A stretch of DNA of 64,000 nucleotides from Rhodospirillaceae bacterium (GTDB lineage Bacteria; Pseudomonadota; Alphaproteobacteria; Kiloniellales; DSM-21159): NCBI GenBank assembly GCA_006969625.1, contig CP030885.1, positions 1,674,001-1,738,000 on the forward strand. The letters run 5' to 3'. A program made the translations under genes and the position numbers. Positions 33,383 through 42,927 of the stretch are shown here, piece by piece. Under the pieces are notes generated by a model, which saw only the letters and a program-made list of their open reading frames with translations, did not search any database and was not told the DNA's origin. The stretch's first letter is position 1; every line of letters starts with the position of its first letter.

Positions 33383-34417
33383 ATGAAGCCGCTAGCAGCG
33401 CTCTTCGTGCCGCTCGTCCTGTTGGCGGGCGGCACGTCGGGAGCCGACGAGCCGCGCTGGACGCTGAGCGATGACAGGAAGGTCGTCACGATCGCAGCCG
33501 ATGCACGGCCGGAGGCCGCGGAACTCCGGCCTGTCGGGGTCGAGCGGGGCATGGCGCTGACCATCGTGCAGGCGGCGGAGGGCCGGTTCGCTCTACACGC
33601 GAACTGGCCGCTGATGGCTGGGACTGATTACCGCCTGTACCTCGAATCGGGCGGCAAAGAGCGAGTGCTGAGCGTGTCGGTACCGGCCGTGGCGGCCCCG
33701 CCGGCCGCAGCGGCCCGCCTCTCCCCGGAAATGCCCGTTCTGCCGGCCAACATCCTTCGGCTGCACCTGTTTTTCGACACGCCCATGGCCCGCGGGCAAG
33801 TCGCCGATCACGTCAGGCTGATCGACGCGCGCGGTCGCGAGATACCTCACGCCTTCCTCAACCTCGGCGTGGAACTGTGGTCTGCGGATCAAAGGCGGTT
33901 GACGCTCATGCTGGACCCGGGACGGCTGAAGCGCGGCGTCGGGCCCAACCTGGCGCTCGGCGCGCCTCTTGAGCCCGGAAACCGTTACGCGGTCGAAGCG
34001 CTCGCCGGCATGCGGGACGCGCGGAACCGCCCGCTTGCCCGGGGTCTCCGACATTGGTTCGTTGCCGGCGTTGCCGAGCGGACAGCGATCTCGCCCGATG
34101 AATGGCGGATCGATGCGGTCAGCGGCGAGCTCCGTGTCCGGTTCGGCCGGGCCATGGACGAGCCGTCGGTCATCCGCACGCTTCGTCTTCGTGGGCGGGG
34201 CACTTCCTCGGCGACGGCCGTGCCACGGTTGGCGGAGGACGGTTCGGCACTTTGGCCGCTCGCGACCGTTCCCGAAGGATCGTCTCTCGAACTCTTGGTG
34301 GGGCCCGGCCTGGAAGATGCGGCGGGCAACACGATCTGTGGAGCGTTCGAGGTCGAGACAGGGCACGCCGAAACGTGCTGCGAGCCAGTCGTGCTCTCCA
34401 TCGCTGGCATCCCCTGA
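33383..34417 (+). CDS. Exported protein with bacterial Ig-like (SbsA-type) domains
   Basis: A 344-residue protein with signal [19 protein letters not shown]. The middle ([20 protein letters not shown]) and end ([20 protein letters not shown]) each resemble a Big_5/SbsA Ig-like strand pattern. Three cysteines near the C-terminus include an adjacent pair (TICGA, TCCEP). The start follows the preceding stop by 2 bp; a GTG at 33377 would overlap it. The function is unknown. Tight spacing suggests it acts with the propeller-like protein. Confidence 0.6.
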   Translation: MKPLAALFVPLVLLAGGTSGADEPRWTLSDDRKVVTIAADARPEAAELRPVGVERGMALTIVQAAEGRFALHANWPLMAGTDYRLYLESGGKERVLSVSVPAVAAPPAAAARLSPEMPVLPANILRLHLFFDTPMARGQVADHVRLIDARGREIPHAFLNLGVELWSADQRRLTLMLDPGRLKRGVGPNLALGAPLEPGNRYAVEALAGMRDARNRPLARGLRHWFVAGVAERTAISPDEWRIDAVSGELRVRFGRAMDEPSVIRTLRLRGRGTSSATAVPRLAEDGSALWPLATVPEGSSLELLVGPGLEDAAGNTICGAFEVETGHAETCCEPVVLSIAGIP

Positions 34418-34460
34418 CGTTGCCACTCATCCCCATTCTCGAAGAGCGTGCGAGGCCAAG

Positions 34461-34913
34461 ATGACGAAATTGACCATCAACGGAATCGAACGAGTGTCCG
34501 ATGCACCGGAGGACACGCCCCTGCTTTGGGTGATCCGGGAAGAGCTCGGCCTGACGGGAACCAAGTTCGGGTGCGGTGCGGCCCAATGCGGCGCCTGCAC
34601 CGTTCTGATCGAGGGGATCGCATCGTTTTCCTGCATCACCCCGGTCGGGTCCGTCGGAGACTCCGAGGTAACGACGATCGAGGGCCTGTCGCCTGACGGC
34701 TCCCACCCCCTGCAACGCGCCTGGGTGGCCGAGCAGGTGCCGCAGTGCGGTTACTGCCAGTCCGGCCAGATCATGCGAGCGGCGGGACTTCTGGCCGCGA
34801 CCCCCCAGCCCGACCGCGAGACGATCCGTTCGGTGATGAGCGCCAATCTTTGCCGCTGCGGCACCTATCCACGCATCTTTCGCGCGGTCGAGCGCGCGTC
34901 GCGGGAGGTATGA
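34461..34913 (+). CDS. (2Fe-2S)-binding subunit of a xanthine-dehydrogenase-family enzyme (IorA-like)
   Basis: A 150-residue small subunit. Cluster I ligands are in [15 protein letters not shown] plus a later Cys; cluster II ligands are in [10 protein letters not shown] and CRCGTYPRI. The protein lacks a signal, so a Tat partner probably carries it out. It matches the alpha subunit of isoquinoline 1-oxidoreductase or bacterial aldehyde oxidases. The Mo-binding subunit overlaps or follows immediately. Confidence 0.93.
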   Translation: MTKLTINGIERVSDAPEDTPLLWVIREELGLTGTKFGCGAAQCGACTVLIEGIASFSCITPVGSVGDSEVTTIEGLSPDGSHPLQRAWVAEQVPQCGYCQSGQIMRAAGLLAATPQPDRETIRSVMSANLCRCGTYPRIFRAVERASREV

Positions 34914-34915
34914 AA

Positions 34916-37111
34916 ATGGCCCTCAATGACATGACACTGACCCGGCGCGAGATGTTGAAAGGGGCAGGGGGCCTCTTGTTCGTCGTGGGCGCCGGTGGCC
35001 TCGCCTCGGTCGCCGATGCCGGTGGCGAGACGGCGCGCGCAACGGATGCACTCGCTTGGGTCCGGATCGATCCCGAGGGCGCGATCCGCATCCTGTTCCC
35101 CGCCACCGAGATGGGGCAGGGCAGTTCGACCGCCCTGCCCCTGATCCTCGCGGAGGAACTGGACGCCGATTGGGACGATGTGGTGATCGAGCAGCTCAAC
35201 CGCGACGACCGTCGGTTCGGAAACCCGGCCTTTGGCAACGTGCTCTATACCGCCGGAAGTTCGGCGGTCTATGGCTACTTCGACGCGCTGCGCCAGGCCG
35301 GGGCGGATGCCCGCGCCGTTCTGATGCAAAGGGCGGCGGCGCTTTGGCAGCTGCCTGTGTCGGAATTGCGTACCGAGCCGAGCGCGGTCGTCCACGATCC
35401 GTCCGGGCGACGCGCGGCCTACGGCACGCTCGCCAATGGCGCAGGGCCGCTGGCGATCGGCGACCGGCCCGCTCCGCTCAAGGACCCGGCGGACTACCGG
35501 CTGATCGGCTCCGCCACGCCACGGCGGGACGTCCCGGGCAAGACCGATGGAACCGAGACCTTCGCCATCGACGTGCGCGTCCCGGGGATGCTCTACGCTT
35601 CGGTGCTGCGAGCGCCTGTCGAGGGCGAAACCCTGGTCTCCATGGATACCGCGGAGGCGCGCGCCGCGGCCGGGGTCGTCGAGGTCGTATCGCTGCCCGA
35701 CGGCGTGGCCGTGGTGGCCGAGACGCCGTGGGCTGCGCGCCGCGGGCGCGACAGACTCTCCGTGACCTGGACGGAGACGGCGGCGGCGCGGGACTGGAGC
35801 GATGCGGCGGCGCTGGAAGTCTATGCGGCTGCCGCCGAAGACCTGACGTCTGAATCGGCTGTCTGGCGCGTCGAGGGCGACGCCGCCGCAGCCATCGCGG
35901 CGGCTGACCGGACGATGAGCGCGACCTACCGCTCCGACTATGCCTATCACGCGCAGATGGAGCCGATGGCCGTCGTCGCCGACGTCGCCGAAGACGGGTC
36001 GCGGGCAGAGGTCTGGGCGGGCACGCAGACGCAATCCTGGACCCAGAGAACGATCGCCGAGGTCCTCGGGATCGGCGCGGACGCCGTTACCCTGCACATG
36101 ATGCCCATGGGCGGCGGTTTCGGTCGACGCACCGCGCTGACGCAGGAGTACGTGAGGGACGCGCTCTTGTGCTCGCGCGCCACAGGACGTCCGGTCAAGG
36201 CGATCTGGACCCGCGAGGACGACCTGAAGCACGGGTGGTTTCGTCCGGCCGCGGCGCAACATCTGAGGGCTGGACTGAATGCGCAAGGCGGGCTGTCCGG
36301 CTGGCAGCACCGGGTCGCAACCCCGTCGGTCATCGCCTATTTCAATCCGCTGCGTTGGCAGCAGGTCGCACCGCAGGACATCATTTCCATGCGCGGTGCC
36401 GAGAGCAAGTTCTACGCGATCCCAGACTTCGCAGCGGAGCATGTGATCACGGAACGGATGGCCCGCGTGATCCCGTGGCGCGGCATCGGCGCCGCTTACA
36501 CGAGCTTTGCCGCGGAGGCCTTCGTCGACGAGTTGGCCGAGGCCGCGGGACGCGATCCCTTCGCCTTCCGCGCGCGTCTCATGAGCGAAAACCCCCGCGG
36601 CCGGCATCTGCTCGAGCGTGTGCGTGCCATGTCCGACTGGGACAGGCGCCATCCGGGAACCGGGCGCGGACTTGCCTTCGCGGGCTACGGCGACACGATG
36701 GCGGCCGGCGTGGCGGAGATCTCGCTCGACCGTGATAGCGGTGTGATCCGCGTTCTGAGTTTCTGGGCGGCTGTGGATGCGGGACTGCTCGTCTCGCCGG
36801 GGAACGCTCGTGCCCAGGTCGAGGGCGGCATCGTCTTCGGCGTGAGCAGCGCACTGCGAGAGCGGGTCACGATCGAACGCGGCCAGGTGCAGCAGGAAAA
36901 CTTCTACGACTACGAGATTCTCCGCGCTGACGCCGTGCCGGATATCGACGTCTACTTCGCTACCGGCACCCATCGCCCCACGCAGGTAGGCGAGGCCGGA
37001 ACGCCAATGGTCGCAGCCGCCATTGCCAACGCGTTTCACGACCTGACGGGTCGGCGGCTGCGCCACATGCCGTTCACCCCCGAACGCGTACGCGAAGCTC
37101 TGGGGGCATGA
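34916..37111 (+). CDS. Molybdopterin-binding subunit, xanthine-dehydrogenase family (IorB-like), Tat-exported
   Basis: A 731-residue protein. I start at MALNDMTLTRREML, with GGAGG 7 bp upstream; an alternative ATG at 34910 overlaps the previous stop (ATGA). The twin-arginine signal (TRREMLKGAGGLLFVVGAGG) indicates periplasmic location. Mo-cofactor motifs include ATEMGQGSSTALPLILAEEL, MPMGGGFGRRTALTQEYV and the catalytic Glu in QVGEAGTPMVAAAIANAF. Family enzymes oxidise aldehydes or N-heterocycles by hydroxylation. The genetically adjacent cytochrome c found in some relatives is missing here. Confidence 0.92.
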   Translation: MALNDMTLTRREMLKGAGGLLFVVGAGGLASVADAGGETARATDALAWVRIDPEGAIRILFPATEMGQGSSTALPLILAEELDADWDDVVIEQLNRDDRRFGNPAFGNVLYTAGSSAVYGYFDALRQAGADARAVLMQRAAALWQLPVSELRTEPSAVVHDPSGRRAAYGTLANGAGPLAIGDRPAPLKDPADYRLIGSATPRRDVPGKTDGTETFAIDVRVPGMLYASVLRAPVEGETLVSMDTAEARAAAGVVEVVSLPDGVAVVAETPWAARRGRDRLSVTWTETAAARDWSDAAALEVYAAAAEDLTSESAVWRVEGDAAAAIAAADRTMSATYRSDYAYHAQMEPMAVVADVAEDGSRAEVWAGTQTQSWTQRTIAEVLGIGADAVTLHMMPMGGGFGRRTALTQEYVRDALLCSRATGRPVKAIWTREDDLKHGWFRPAAAQHLRAGLNAQGGLSGWQHRVATPSVIAYFNPLRWQQVAPQDIISMRGAESKFYAIPDFAAEHVITERMARVIPWRGIGAAYTSFAAEAFVDELAEAAGRDPFAFRARLMSENPRGRHLLERVRAMSDWDRRHPGTGRGLAFAGYGDTMAAGVAEISLDRDSGVIRVLSFWAAVDAGLLVSPGNARAQVEGGIVFGVSSALRERVTIERGQVQQENFYDYEILRADAVPDIDVYFATGTHRPTQVGEAGTPMVAAAIANAFHDLTGRRLRHMPFTPERVREALGA

Positions 37112-37156
37112 GGCGCCAAGCTGGATCGACTCCAGAATGTTAGAGAAGGAACATCC

Positions 37157-37897
37157 ATGAGTGCTCTTGAAGGTAAGATTGCCCTTGTGACGGGTGCGTC
37201 GCGAGGCATCGGCCGCGCCATCGCCCTCCGGCTCGCGCAGGACGGGGCCGATGTGGCTATCACGTACGGCTCGAGTTCCGGCGCCGCCGACGAGACGGTC
37301 GAGGCGATCCGCTCTGCCGGTCGCAAGGCCACAGCTCTGCAGGTCGACGTGGCCGACGCAGACGCCGTCCGCGCCGCCGTCGACCAAGTGGCGGAGCAAT
37401 TCGGGCGGCTCGATATCCTCGTGAACAATGCGGGTGTCTTCCAGGTCAAGGAGGTCGCCGAGGTCACGCAGGAGGAGATCGACCAAATGATCGCCGTCAA
37501 TGTGCGCGCGGTCTACGTGGCTTCGCAACAGGCGGCCCGACACATGGGGCCGGGCAGCCGCATAATCTCGATCGGTTCCGTCAACGGCACGCGTACGGCG
37601 TTCCCGGGCATCGCGCTGTATGGGATGAGCAAGGCGGCCCTCATCGGCTTTACCAAGGGGCTTTCGCGCGACCTCGCAGGCGCCGGCATCACCGTCAACA
37701 CGATCGAGCCGGGCCCGACCGATACCCAGATGAATCCCGCCGACGGGCCCTTCGCCCATGCCATGCACGGCGTGATGGCCCTGAACCGACACGGGAAGCC
37801 TGAAGAGATCGCTTCCATGGCGGCCTACCTGGCCACGCCGGAGGCAGCCTTCGTGACGGGAGCGAATATCCCGGTAGACGGCGGGTTTCTCGGCTGA
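37157..37897 (+). CDS. SDR-family oxidoreductase
   Basis: A 246-residue classical SDR with TGASRGIG (about residues 13-20), NNAGV, Ser/Tyr/Lys in SIGSVNGT and YGMSK, and a GANIPVDGGFLG end. It follows the molybdoenzyme by 45 bp with its own AGAGAAGGA ribosome-binding region. The reading resembles FabG-like NADP enzymes. It may handle the alcohol or aldehyde of the same pathway. Confidence 0.9.
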   Translation: MSALEGKIALVTGASRGIGRAIALRLAQDGADVAITYGSSSGAADETVEAIRSAGRKATALQVDVADADAVRAAVDQVAEQFGRLDILVNNAGVFQVKEVAEVTQEEIDQMIAVNVRAVYVASQQAARHMGPGSRIISIGSVNGTRTAFPGIALYGMSKAALIGFTKGLSRDLAGAGITVNTIEPGPTDTQMNPADGPFAHAMHGVMALNRHGKPEEIASMAAYLATPEAAFVTGANIPVDGGFLG

Positions 37898-38304
37898 CCG
37901 GGAGCCAGGCAAGCGAGCGCGCCTTCGATGCTCGTCGCGCTTGTTGCAATGAGCGCTGCCTGTTCTTGGCTGCTCTCGGAGTCCGGCGCGCTCTGTCGTC
38001 GCCAAAATGCTTCAGCCGCAAGAAAGAACCTCTGACGTCGGCATAGCGTGTCGGAGGCTGCAAAAGGCTGCTGGAGATGGGGTGGGGGCCGCGCTCCCCT
38101 GACGCACTCGCAGCGTGCCAAGCTCGCGGTGTCAAGGCACGAACCGAGGCAGGGGCAAACCGCTCCGAGTTTGCCTGCGGCTGGTTTGTGTGACTCACGC
38201 TACCATAACGGTCTCGCTGATCTCGGCATGTATCGGGCTTCGTTTCCGCGGGCGGGGTGTTTCGGGTCGGTGGTCGGGCTTGGCGGCGGGCGAGGGCGGA
38301 CGGC
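37898..38304. other. Intergenic region, 407 bp, at a compositional boundary
   Basis: Left of it, genes are regulator-rich and of moderately lower GC; right of it they are housekeeping-like and of higher GC. No tRNA, integrase or att-like repeat was recognised. Several short open frames have no family features. Confidence 0.4.
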
Positions 38305-39018
38305 ATGTCCACATCGGCGACAGACCCGGAGGGCACGGCCAGCAGCCTGCGCGGCTATCTCGACGAGGCGCTGCGGATGGTCCGGGCCTGGATGAACCTC
38401 TACTTCTCGACCCTCGGTCTCTTGGGCCTGGTGCTGCTGGTGGCAGTGTTCCAGCTCGAGCGGGATTGTCGCGCCCTGTCGGACGGGTACCTGCTGCAGA
38501 TCCCGATCGTGGTGCCGGAGCGCTGCTATGACGCGGCAGGCGGCAAGCCGAGCATCACCCTGTTCGGCGTCGAGCTCATCCGCGACTTCGCCTCGATCGT
38601 CTTCGGTTTCGCTTATGCGGTCTTCGTCGGCGTCCTGCTGCTGCGGGTGCGAGTGTTCGCCGGCATTCTCGGTCCGCTGGCGGCGCTGCCGGAGAGCGAA
38701 GCGCAGCGCGCGGCGATGAGCGTCGATCTTCAGTACTTTCCCTGGCCCGCCTCGCCGTTTCGGCAGGGCTGCCTCGGCGCGGTGCTGTTCTGGGGCGGCT
38801 TGGGGCTCGGCCTGTTCGTCGTGGGCCTGATGGGGCTGACCCACCTCCTGCCGAAAACCGGAGAACTCGTGATCGCCACGTCGCTGTACCGGGCGGTCGG
38901 CGCGATCAATCTGGCGCTCGTCGCGGTCTCGCTGGTCGTGCTGTTCGGGATCTGGCGTCAGGTGGCGGCGATCCGCGCGGCCTCGCGTCGCGGCAGGTCC
39001 CCGCGACGGCCGGCCTGA
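38305..39018 (+). CDS. Membrane protein of unknown function
   Basis: A 237-residue protein with four hydrophobic segments (LYFSTLGLLGLVLLVAVFQ, IVFGFAYAVFVGVLLL, LFWGGLGLGLFVVGLMGLT, AINLALVAVSLVVLFGIW) and a basic C-terminus. I start at MSTSATDPEG, as the longer frame is arginine-rich and atypical. A cytosolic RAMSVDLQYFPWPASPFRQG stretch separates TM2 and TM3. I do not recognise a family. It stands alone between the boundary region and the glx operon. Confidence 0.7.
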   Translation: MSTSATDPEGTASSLRGYLDEALRMVRAWMNLYFSTLGLLGLVLLVAVFQLERDCRALSDGYLLQIPIVVPERCYDAAGGKPSITLFGVELIRDFASIVFGFAYAVFVGVLLLRVRVFAGILGPLAALPESEAQRAAMSVDLQYFPWPASPFRQGCLGAVLFWGGLGLGLFVVGLMGLTHLLPKTGELVIATSLYRAVGAINLALVAVSLVVLFGIWRQVAAIRAASRRGRSPRRPA

Positions 39019-39178
39019 GCGGCGTTTGCCGGTCCCTGCCGACGGCGGCCGGACCGCGGCGCGCCGAGGTCCTCCGCCGCTCCCGCCAGCGTCCGGCACG
39101 GCCGATGGTGCGGCGGCGACGTCTCGCGGCCCGGCATTCGCAGTTGCAATGCGGCGGGCGCTCTGAATGCTAGGGACC

Positions 39179-39826
39179 ATGTCGAGCGCACCCCCATCCG
39201 GCAAGCCGCAGCCCGTGCAGCCCCGGCCGGCCGAACCGGCAGCCGGCCCGCTCAAGCTGGAGGCGGCGATCGGGGCGGAGATCCGGCGGCTGCGCAAGCG
39301 GCAGGACATGACCATGGCGGCGCTGGCCGAGCAGGCCGGCCTGTCACAGGGCATGCTTTCGAAGATCGAGACGGGGCAGACCAGCCCCTCGCTGTCCACC
39401 CTGGCCAGCTTGGCCGAGGCGCTGACCGTGCCGATCTCCGCCTTCTTCAGCGCCATGGAGCAAAGCCGCGACGTCTCCTACGTGCCGGCCGGGCAGGGGA
39501 TCAGCATCGACCGCCGCGGCACCCGCGCCGGCCACCTCTACCAGCTCCTCGGCCATTCGGTGCGCGGCGGCCTGGCGGTCGAGCCCTATCTGATCACCCT
39601 GGGCGCCGAGTCCGAGCCCTACGACGAGTTCCGCCATCCGGGCATGGAGTTCATCCACATGCTCAGCGGCCGGCTGGTCTACCGGCACGGCGAGCGGTTG
39701 TTCGAGCTCGGCCCTGGCGACTCGCTCTTCTTCGACGCCCAATCACCGCACGGGCCCGCCGAGCTGCAGGAGCTGCCGGCCACCTACCTCTCGATCATCT
39801 CCTATATTCGCCGGGACGAGGAGTGA
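39179..39826 (+). CDS. XRE-family regulator with cupin domain
   Basis: A 215-residue regulator with an N-terminal HTH (IGAEIRRLRKRQDMTMAALA, then LSQGMLSKIETGQTSPSLST, about residues 31-80) and a C-terminal cupin (EFRHPGMEFIHMLSGRLVYR, ELGPGDSLFFDAQSPHG). This PuuR-like type often controls amine or glutamate metabolism. It is followed by glxB 89 bp downstream and is the probable local regulator. An in-frame Met four codons upstream is an alternative start. Confidence 0.88.
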   Translation: MSSAPPSGKPQPVQPRPAEPAAGPLKLEAAIGAEIRRLRKRQDMTMAALAEQAGLSQGMLSKIETGQTSPSLSTLASLAEALTVPISAFFSAMEQSRDVSYVPAGQGISIDRRGTRAGHLYQLLGHSVRGGLAVEPYLITLGAESEPYDEFRHPGMEFIHMLSGRLVYRHGERLFELGPGDSLFFDAQSPHGPAELQELPATYLSIISYIRRDEE

Positions 39827-39915
39827 GGTGCAATCTCGCAGATATTCCTTTTGTGACTATCTCATTCCTGTTATTCATCGTCGCCTCTCATCCAGCCGAC
39901 AGGATCCGACAAGCC

Positions 39916-40821
39916 ATGTGCGGCATCGCCGGCCTCTTTCTGAAGTCCGAGGATCTGCGTCCCCGCCTCGGCGCGCTCTTCTCGCCCATGCTGCGGGAGA
40001 TGAGCGAGCGCGGGCCCGACAGCGCCGGCGTGGCGGTCTACCGTCCGGCGGCCGCCGACGCGCCCTGCAAGCTCTCCCTCTATGCCGCCGACCCGGCCTT
40101 CGACTGGGAGGCCCTGGCCAGCGAGCTGGGCGCCGCCTTCGGCCTGGCCGTGCGGGTCGAGCGCATTGCCTCGCACGCCGTCGTTGCGGTCGAGGGCGGG
40201 GAGCCGGCGGCGCTGCGCGCCTGGCTGCTCGCCGAGCGCCCCGAGGTACGGGTGATGAGCGCCGGCCGGCGCCTCGAGATCTACAAGGAGGTCGGCCGCC
40301 CCGCCGAAGTGCTGGAGCGCTTCGCCGTGCCGCAGATGGCCGGCACGCATGCCATCGGCCACACCCGGATGGCGACCGAGAGCGCGGTGACCACCGAGGG
40401 CGCGCATCCCTTCAACACCGGCGACGACCTCTGCCTGGTGCACAACGGCTCGCTGTCGAATCACCATCAGGTCAAGCGCCGACTGCAGCGCACGGCCGGC
40501 CTGCGCTTCCAGACCGAGAACGACAGCGAGGTGGCGGCCGGGTACCTGACCTGGCGCCTGAGCGAAGGGGCCGGCATCGCCGAGGCGCTGGAGGCGGCGC
40601 TCAAGGACCTCGACGGCTTCTACACCTTCGCCGTCGGCACCGGCGAGGGCTTCGCCGTGCTGCGCGACCCCATCGCCTGCAAGCCGGCGGTGCTGGCCGA
40701 GACCGACGAGTGGGTCGCCATGGCCAGCGAGTTCCGCGCCATCGCCCGGCTGCCCGGCGTCGACACCGCGAAGGTATGGGAGCCGGCGCCCGGCCAGGTC
40801 TATAGCTGGGGGCGCGCCTGA
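39916..40821 (+). CDS. glxB: Class II glutamine amidotransferase subunit, GlxB/MgsA-like
   Basis: A 301-residue protein that starts MCGIAGLF, with Cys2 as the N-terminal nucleophile after Met removal. The frame is open upstream but only this start gives a working class II amidotransferase. Further motifs are RGPDSAGVAV, AIGHTRMATESAVTTEGAHP and LVHNGSLSNHHQVKRRL. It would release ammonia from glutamine for the GlxC/GlxD subunits. In methylamine users the same protein type is MgsA of N-methylglutamate synthase. Its stop overlaps the glxC start. Confidence 0.9.
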   Translation: MCGIAGLFLKSEDLRPRLGALFSPMLREMSERGPDSAGVAVYRPAAADAPCKLSLYAADPAFDWEALASELGAAFGLAVRVERIASHAVVAVEGGEPAALRAWLLAERPEVRVMSAGRRLEIYKEVGRPAEVLERFAVPQMAGTHAIGHTRMATESAVTTEGAHPFNTGDDLCLVHNGSLSNHHQVKRRLQRTAGLRFQTENDSEVAAGYLTWRLSEGAGIAEALEAALKDLDGFYTFAVGTGEGFAVLRDPIACKPAVLAETDEWVAMASEFRAIARLPGVDTAKVWEPAPGQVYSWGRA

Positions 40822-41516
40822 TGGGCGAGGTCATGACGAAGCCCGAGGCGCTCGACCTCGACCGCATGCCGGTGCGCGACCTGAACCGCCGGCTGCAGGC
40901 GGCGGAGCCCGGCGACCGCTTCGAGGTGGTCAACCCGCTCGGCCGGCACAGCCTGGCCGTCGGGCTGACCCGCCCGGTCGAAGTGACGATCCGCGGCCAC
41001 GCCGGCTACTACTGCGCCGGCATGAACGACGGCGGGATCGTCACGGTCGAGGGCAACGCCGGCACGGGGCTGGCCGAGAACATGATGGCCGGCCGCGTCG
41101 AGGTGGCCGGCGACGCCAGCCAGTCCGCCGGTGCTTCGGGCCGCGGCGGCCTGCTGGTGATCCGCGGCAACGCGGCGGCGCGTTGCGGCATCTCGCTGAA
41201 GGGCCTCGACATCGTCGTCGGCGGCGCGGTCGGCCACAACAGCGGGTTCATGGCCCAGGCCGGCACGCTGGTCGTGTGCGGCGACGCCGAGCCCGGAATC
41301 GGCGACTCCATCTACGAGACCCGCATCTATTTGCGCGGTACCGCCAAGGGCCTGGGCGCCGACTGCATCGAGAAGGAGATGCGGCCCGAGCACCGCCAGC
41401 ACCTGGCCGGCCTGCTGCAGGCCGCCGGCATCGACGCCGATCCCGCCGATTTCCGCCGCTACGGCTCGGCGCGCCAGCTCTACCGCTTCAAGGTCGCCAA
41501 CCTCGGCAGCTACTAG
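40821..41516 (+). CDS. glxC: GltB3-like beta-helix subunit, GlxC/MgsB-like
   Basis: A 231-residue protein made largely of the GXGXG domain, a right-handed beta-helix found at the C-terminus of glutamate synthase. Repeated Gly-rich turns are visible in TIRGHAGYYCAGMNDGGIVT, VVGGAVGHNSGFMAQAG and the helix between. It probably has a structural role linking amidotransferase and FMN subunits. The ATG overlaps the previous stop (TGATG); a second Met four codons later is possible. Confidence 0.9.
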   Translation: MGEVMTKPEALDLDRMPVRDLNRRLQAAEPGDRFEVVNPLGRHSLAVGLTRPVEVTIRGHAGYYCAGMNDGGIVTVEGNAGTGLAENMMAGRVEVAGDASQSAGASGRGGLLVIRGNAAARCGISLKGLDIVVGGAVGHNSGFMAQAGTLVVCGDAEPGIGDSIYETRIYLRGTAKGLGADCIEKEMRPEHRQHLAGLLQAAGIDADPADFRRYGSARQLYRFKVANLGSY

Positions 41517-41531
41517 GACCCTGTTCCGGCC

Positions 41532-42863
41532 ATGTCCGACGCCCTACCCCGTCCGCCGCACCTGCGCCCCTCGGCCCTGTTCGACGCCGCGACGATCCAC
41601 GAGATCCAGCGCGCCGCGCGCGAGGGCATCTACAAGATTCGCGGTTTCGGCGCCAAGCGGGCGTTACCGCACTTCGACGATCTGGTTTTCCTCGGCGCCA
41701 GCGTCTCGCGCTACCCGCTGGAGGGCTACCGCGAGGCCTGCGGGACCGGCGTGGTGCTCGGCGAGCGCCATGCCGCCAAGCCGCTGCACCTGGACATCCC
41801 GATCACCATCGCGGGCATGAGCTTCGGCTCGCTCTCGGCCAACGCCAAAGAGGCGCTGGGCCGCGGCGCCTCGGCGGTCGGCACCTCGACGACCACCGGC
41901 GACGGCGGCATGACCCAGGAGGAGCGCGGCCACTCCAAGCTGCTGGTCTATCAGCTCCTGCCCTCGCGCTACGGCATGAACCCGCGCGACCTGCGCCAGG
42001 CCGACGCCATCGAGGTGGTGGTCGGGCAGGGGGCCAAGCCCGGCGGCGGCGGCATGCTGCTGGGCCACAAGATCAGCGACCGGGTGGCCGAGATGCGCAC
42101 CCTGCCGCACGACGTCGACCAGCGCAGCGCCTGCCGCCACCCGGACTGGACCGGCCCGGACGATCTGGAGATCAAGATCCAGGAACTGCGCGAGATCACC
42201 GGCTGGGAGAAGCCGATCTACGTCAAGGTCGGCGCCACGCGCACCTATTACGACACCATGCTGGCGGTGAAGGCCGGCGCCGACGTGGTGGTGGTCGACG
42301 GCATGCAGGGCGGCACCGGCGCCACCCAGGAGTGCTTCATCGAGCATGTCGGCATTCCGACCCTGCCGGCGGTGCGGCTGGCCGCCGAGGCGCTGCGCGA
42401 ACTCGGCCTGCACCGCGGGCCGGTCAAGCTGATCGTCTCCGGCGGCATCCGCAGCGGCGCCGATGTCGCCAAGGCAATCGCGCTCGGCGCCGACGCTGTC
42501 TCGATCGGCACGGCGGCGCTGATCGCGCTCGGCGACAACCGACCCGACCTGGCTGAGGAGTACGCCAAGCTCGGCACGGCAGCGGGCTGCTACGACGACT
42601 GGCACCTGGGCAACGACCCGGCCGGCATCACCACCCAGGACCCGAAGCTGGAGCAGCGCCTCGACCCGGTCGTCGGCGGCGAGCGCCTGGCCAACTACCT
42701 GCGGGTCCTGACGCTGGAGGCGCAGACCATCGCGCGCGCCTGCGGCAAGAGCCATCTGCACAACCTGGAACCGGAGGACCTGGCGGCGCTGACCGTTGAG
42801 GCCGCCGCCATGGCCAAGGTGCCGCTGGCGGGCACCGACTGGATTCCCGGACAGGGCTACTGA
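41532..42863 (+). CDS. glxD: FMN-binding glutamate-synthase-like subunit, GlxD/MgsC-like
   Basis: A 443-residue TIM-barrel protein of the glutamate synthase central/FMN type. Motifs include ITIAGMSFGSLSANAKEALG, GQGAKPGGGGMLLGHKIS (substrate/Fe-S region), VVVDGMQGGTGATQECFIEH and VSGGIRSGADVAKAIALGAD with the phosphate-binding IGTAALIALG. It would catalyse the FMN-dependent reductive step in glutamate or N-methylglutamate formation. It lies 15 bp after glxC. Confidence 0.92.
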   Translation: MSDALPRPPHLRPSALFDAATIHEIQRAAREGIYKIRGFGAKRALPHFDDLVFLGASVSRYPLEGYREACGTGVVLGERHAAKPLHLDIPITIAGMSFGSLSANAKEALGRGASAVGTSTTTGDGGMTQEERGHSKLLVYQLLPSRYGMNPRDLRQADAIEVVVGQGAKPGGGGMLLGHKISDRVAEMRTLPHDVDQRSACRHPDWTGPDDLEIKIQELREITGWEKPIYVKVGATRTYYDTMLAVKAGADVVVVDGMQGGTGATQECFIEHVGIPTLPAVRLAAEALRELGLHRGPVKLIVSGGIRSGADVAKAIALGADAVSIGTAALIALGDNRPDLAEEYAKLGTAAGCYDDWHLGNDPAGITTQDPKLEQRLDPVVGGERLANYLRVLTLEAQTIARACGKSHLHNLEPEDLAALTVEAAAMAKVPLAGTDWIPGQGY

Positions 42864-42927
42864 AAAGCCGGTAACGGCAGAACGGGCGGGGACGACGTCG
42901 GACCGAAGGGAATCACGGGGGGACTTC

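Noticed and set aside
34865..38005. Very long open frame of about 1046 codons on the minus strand
   Set aside because: It runs antisense through the molybdoenzyme and SDR genes; the translation is low-complexity and has no domains, as expected for a GC-rich shadow frame.
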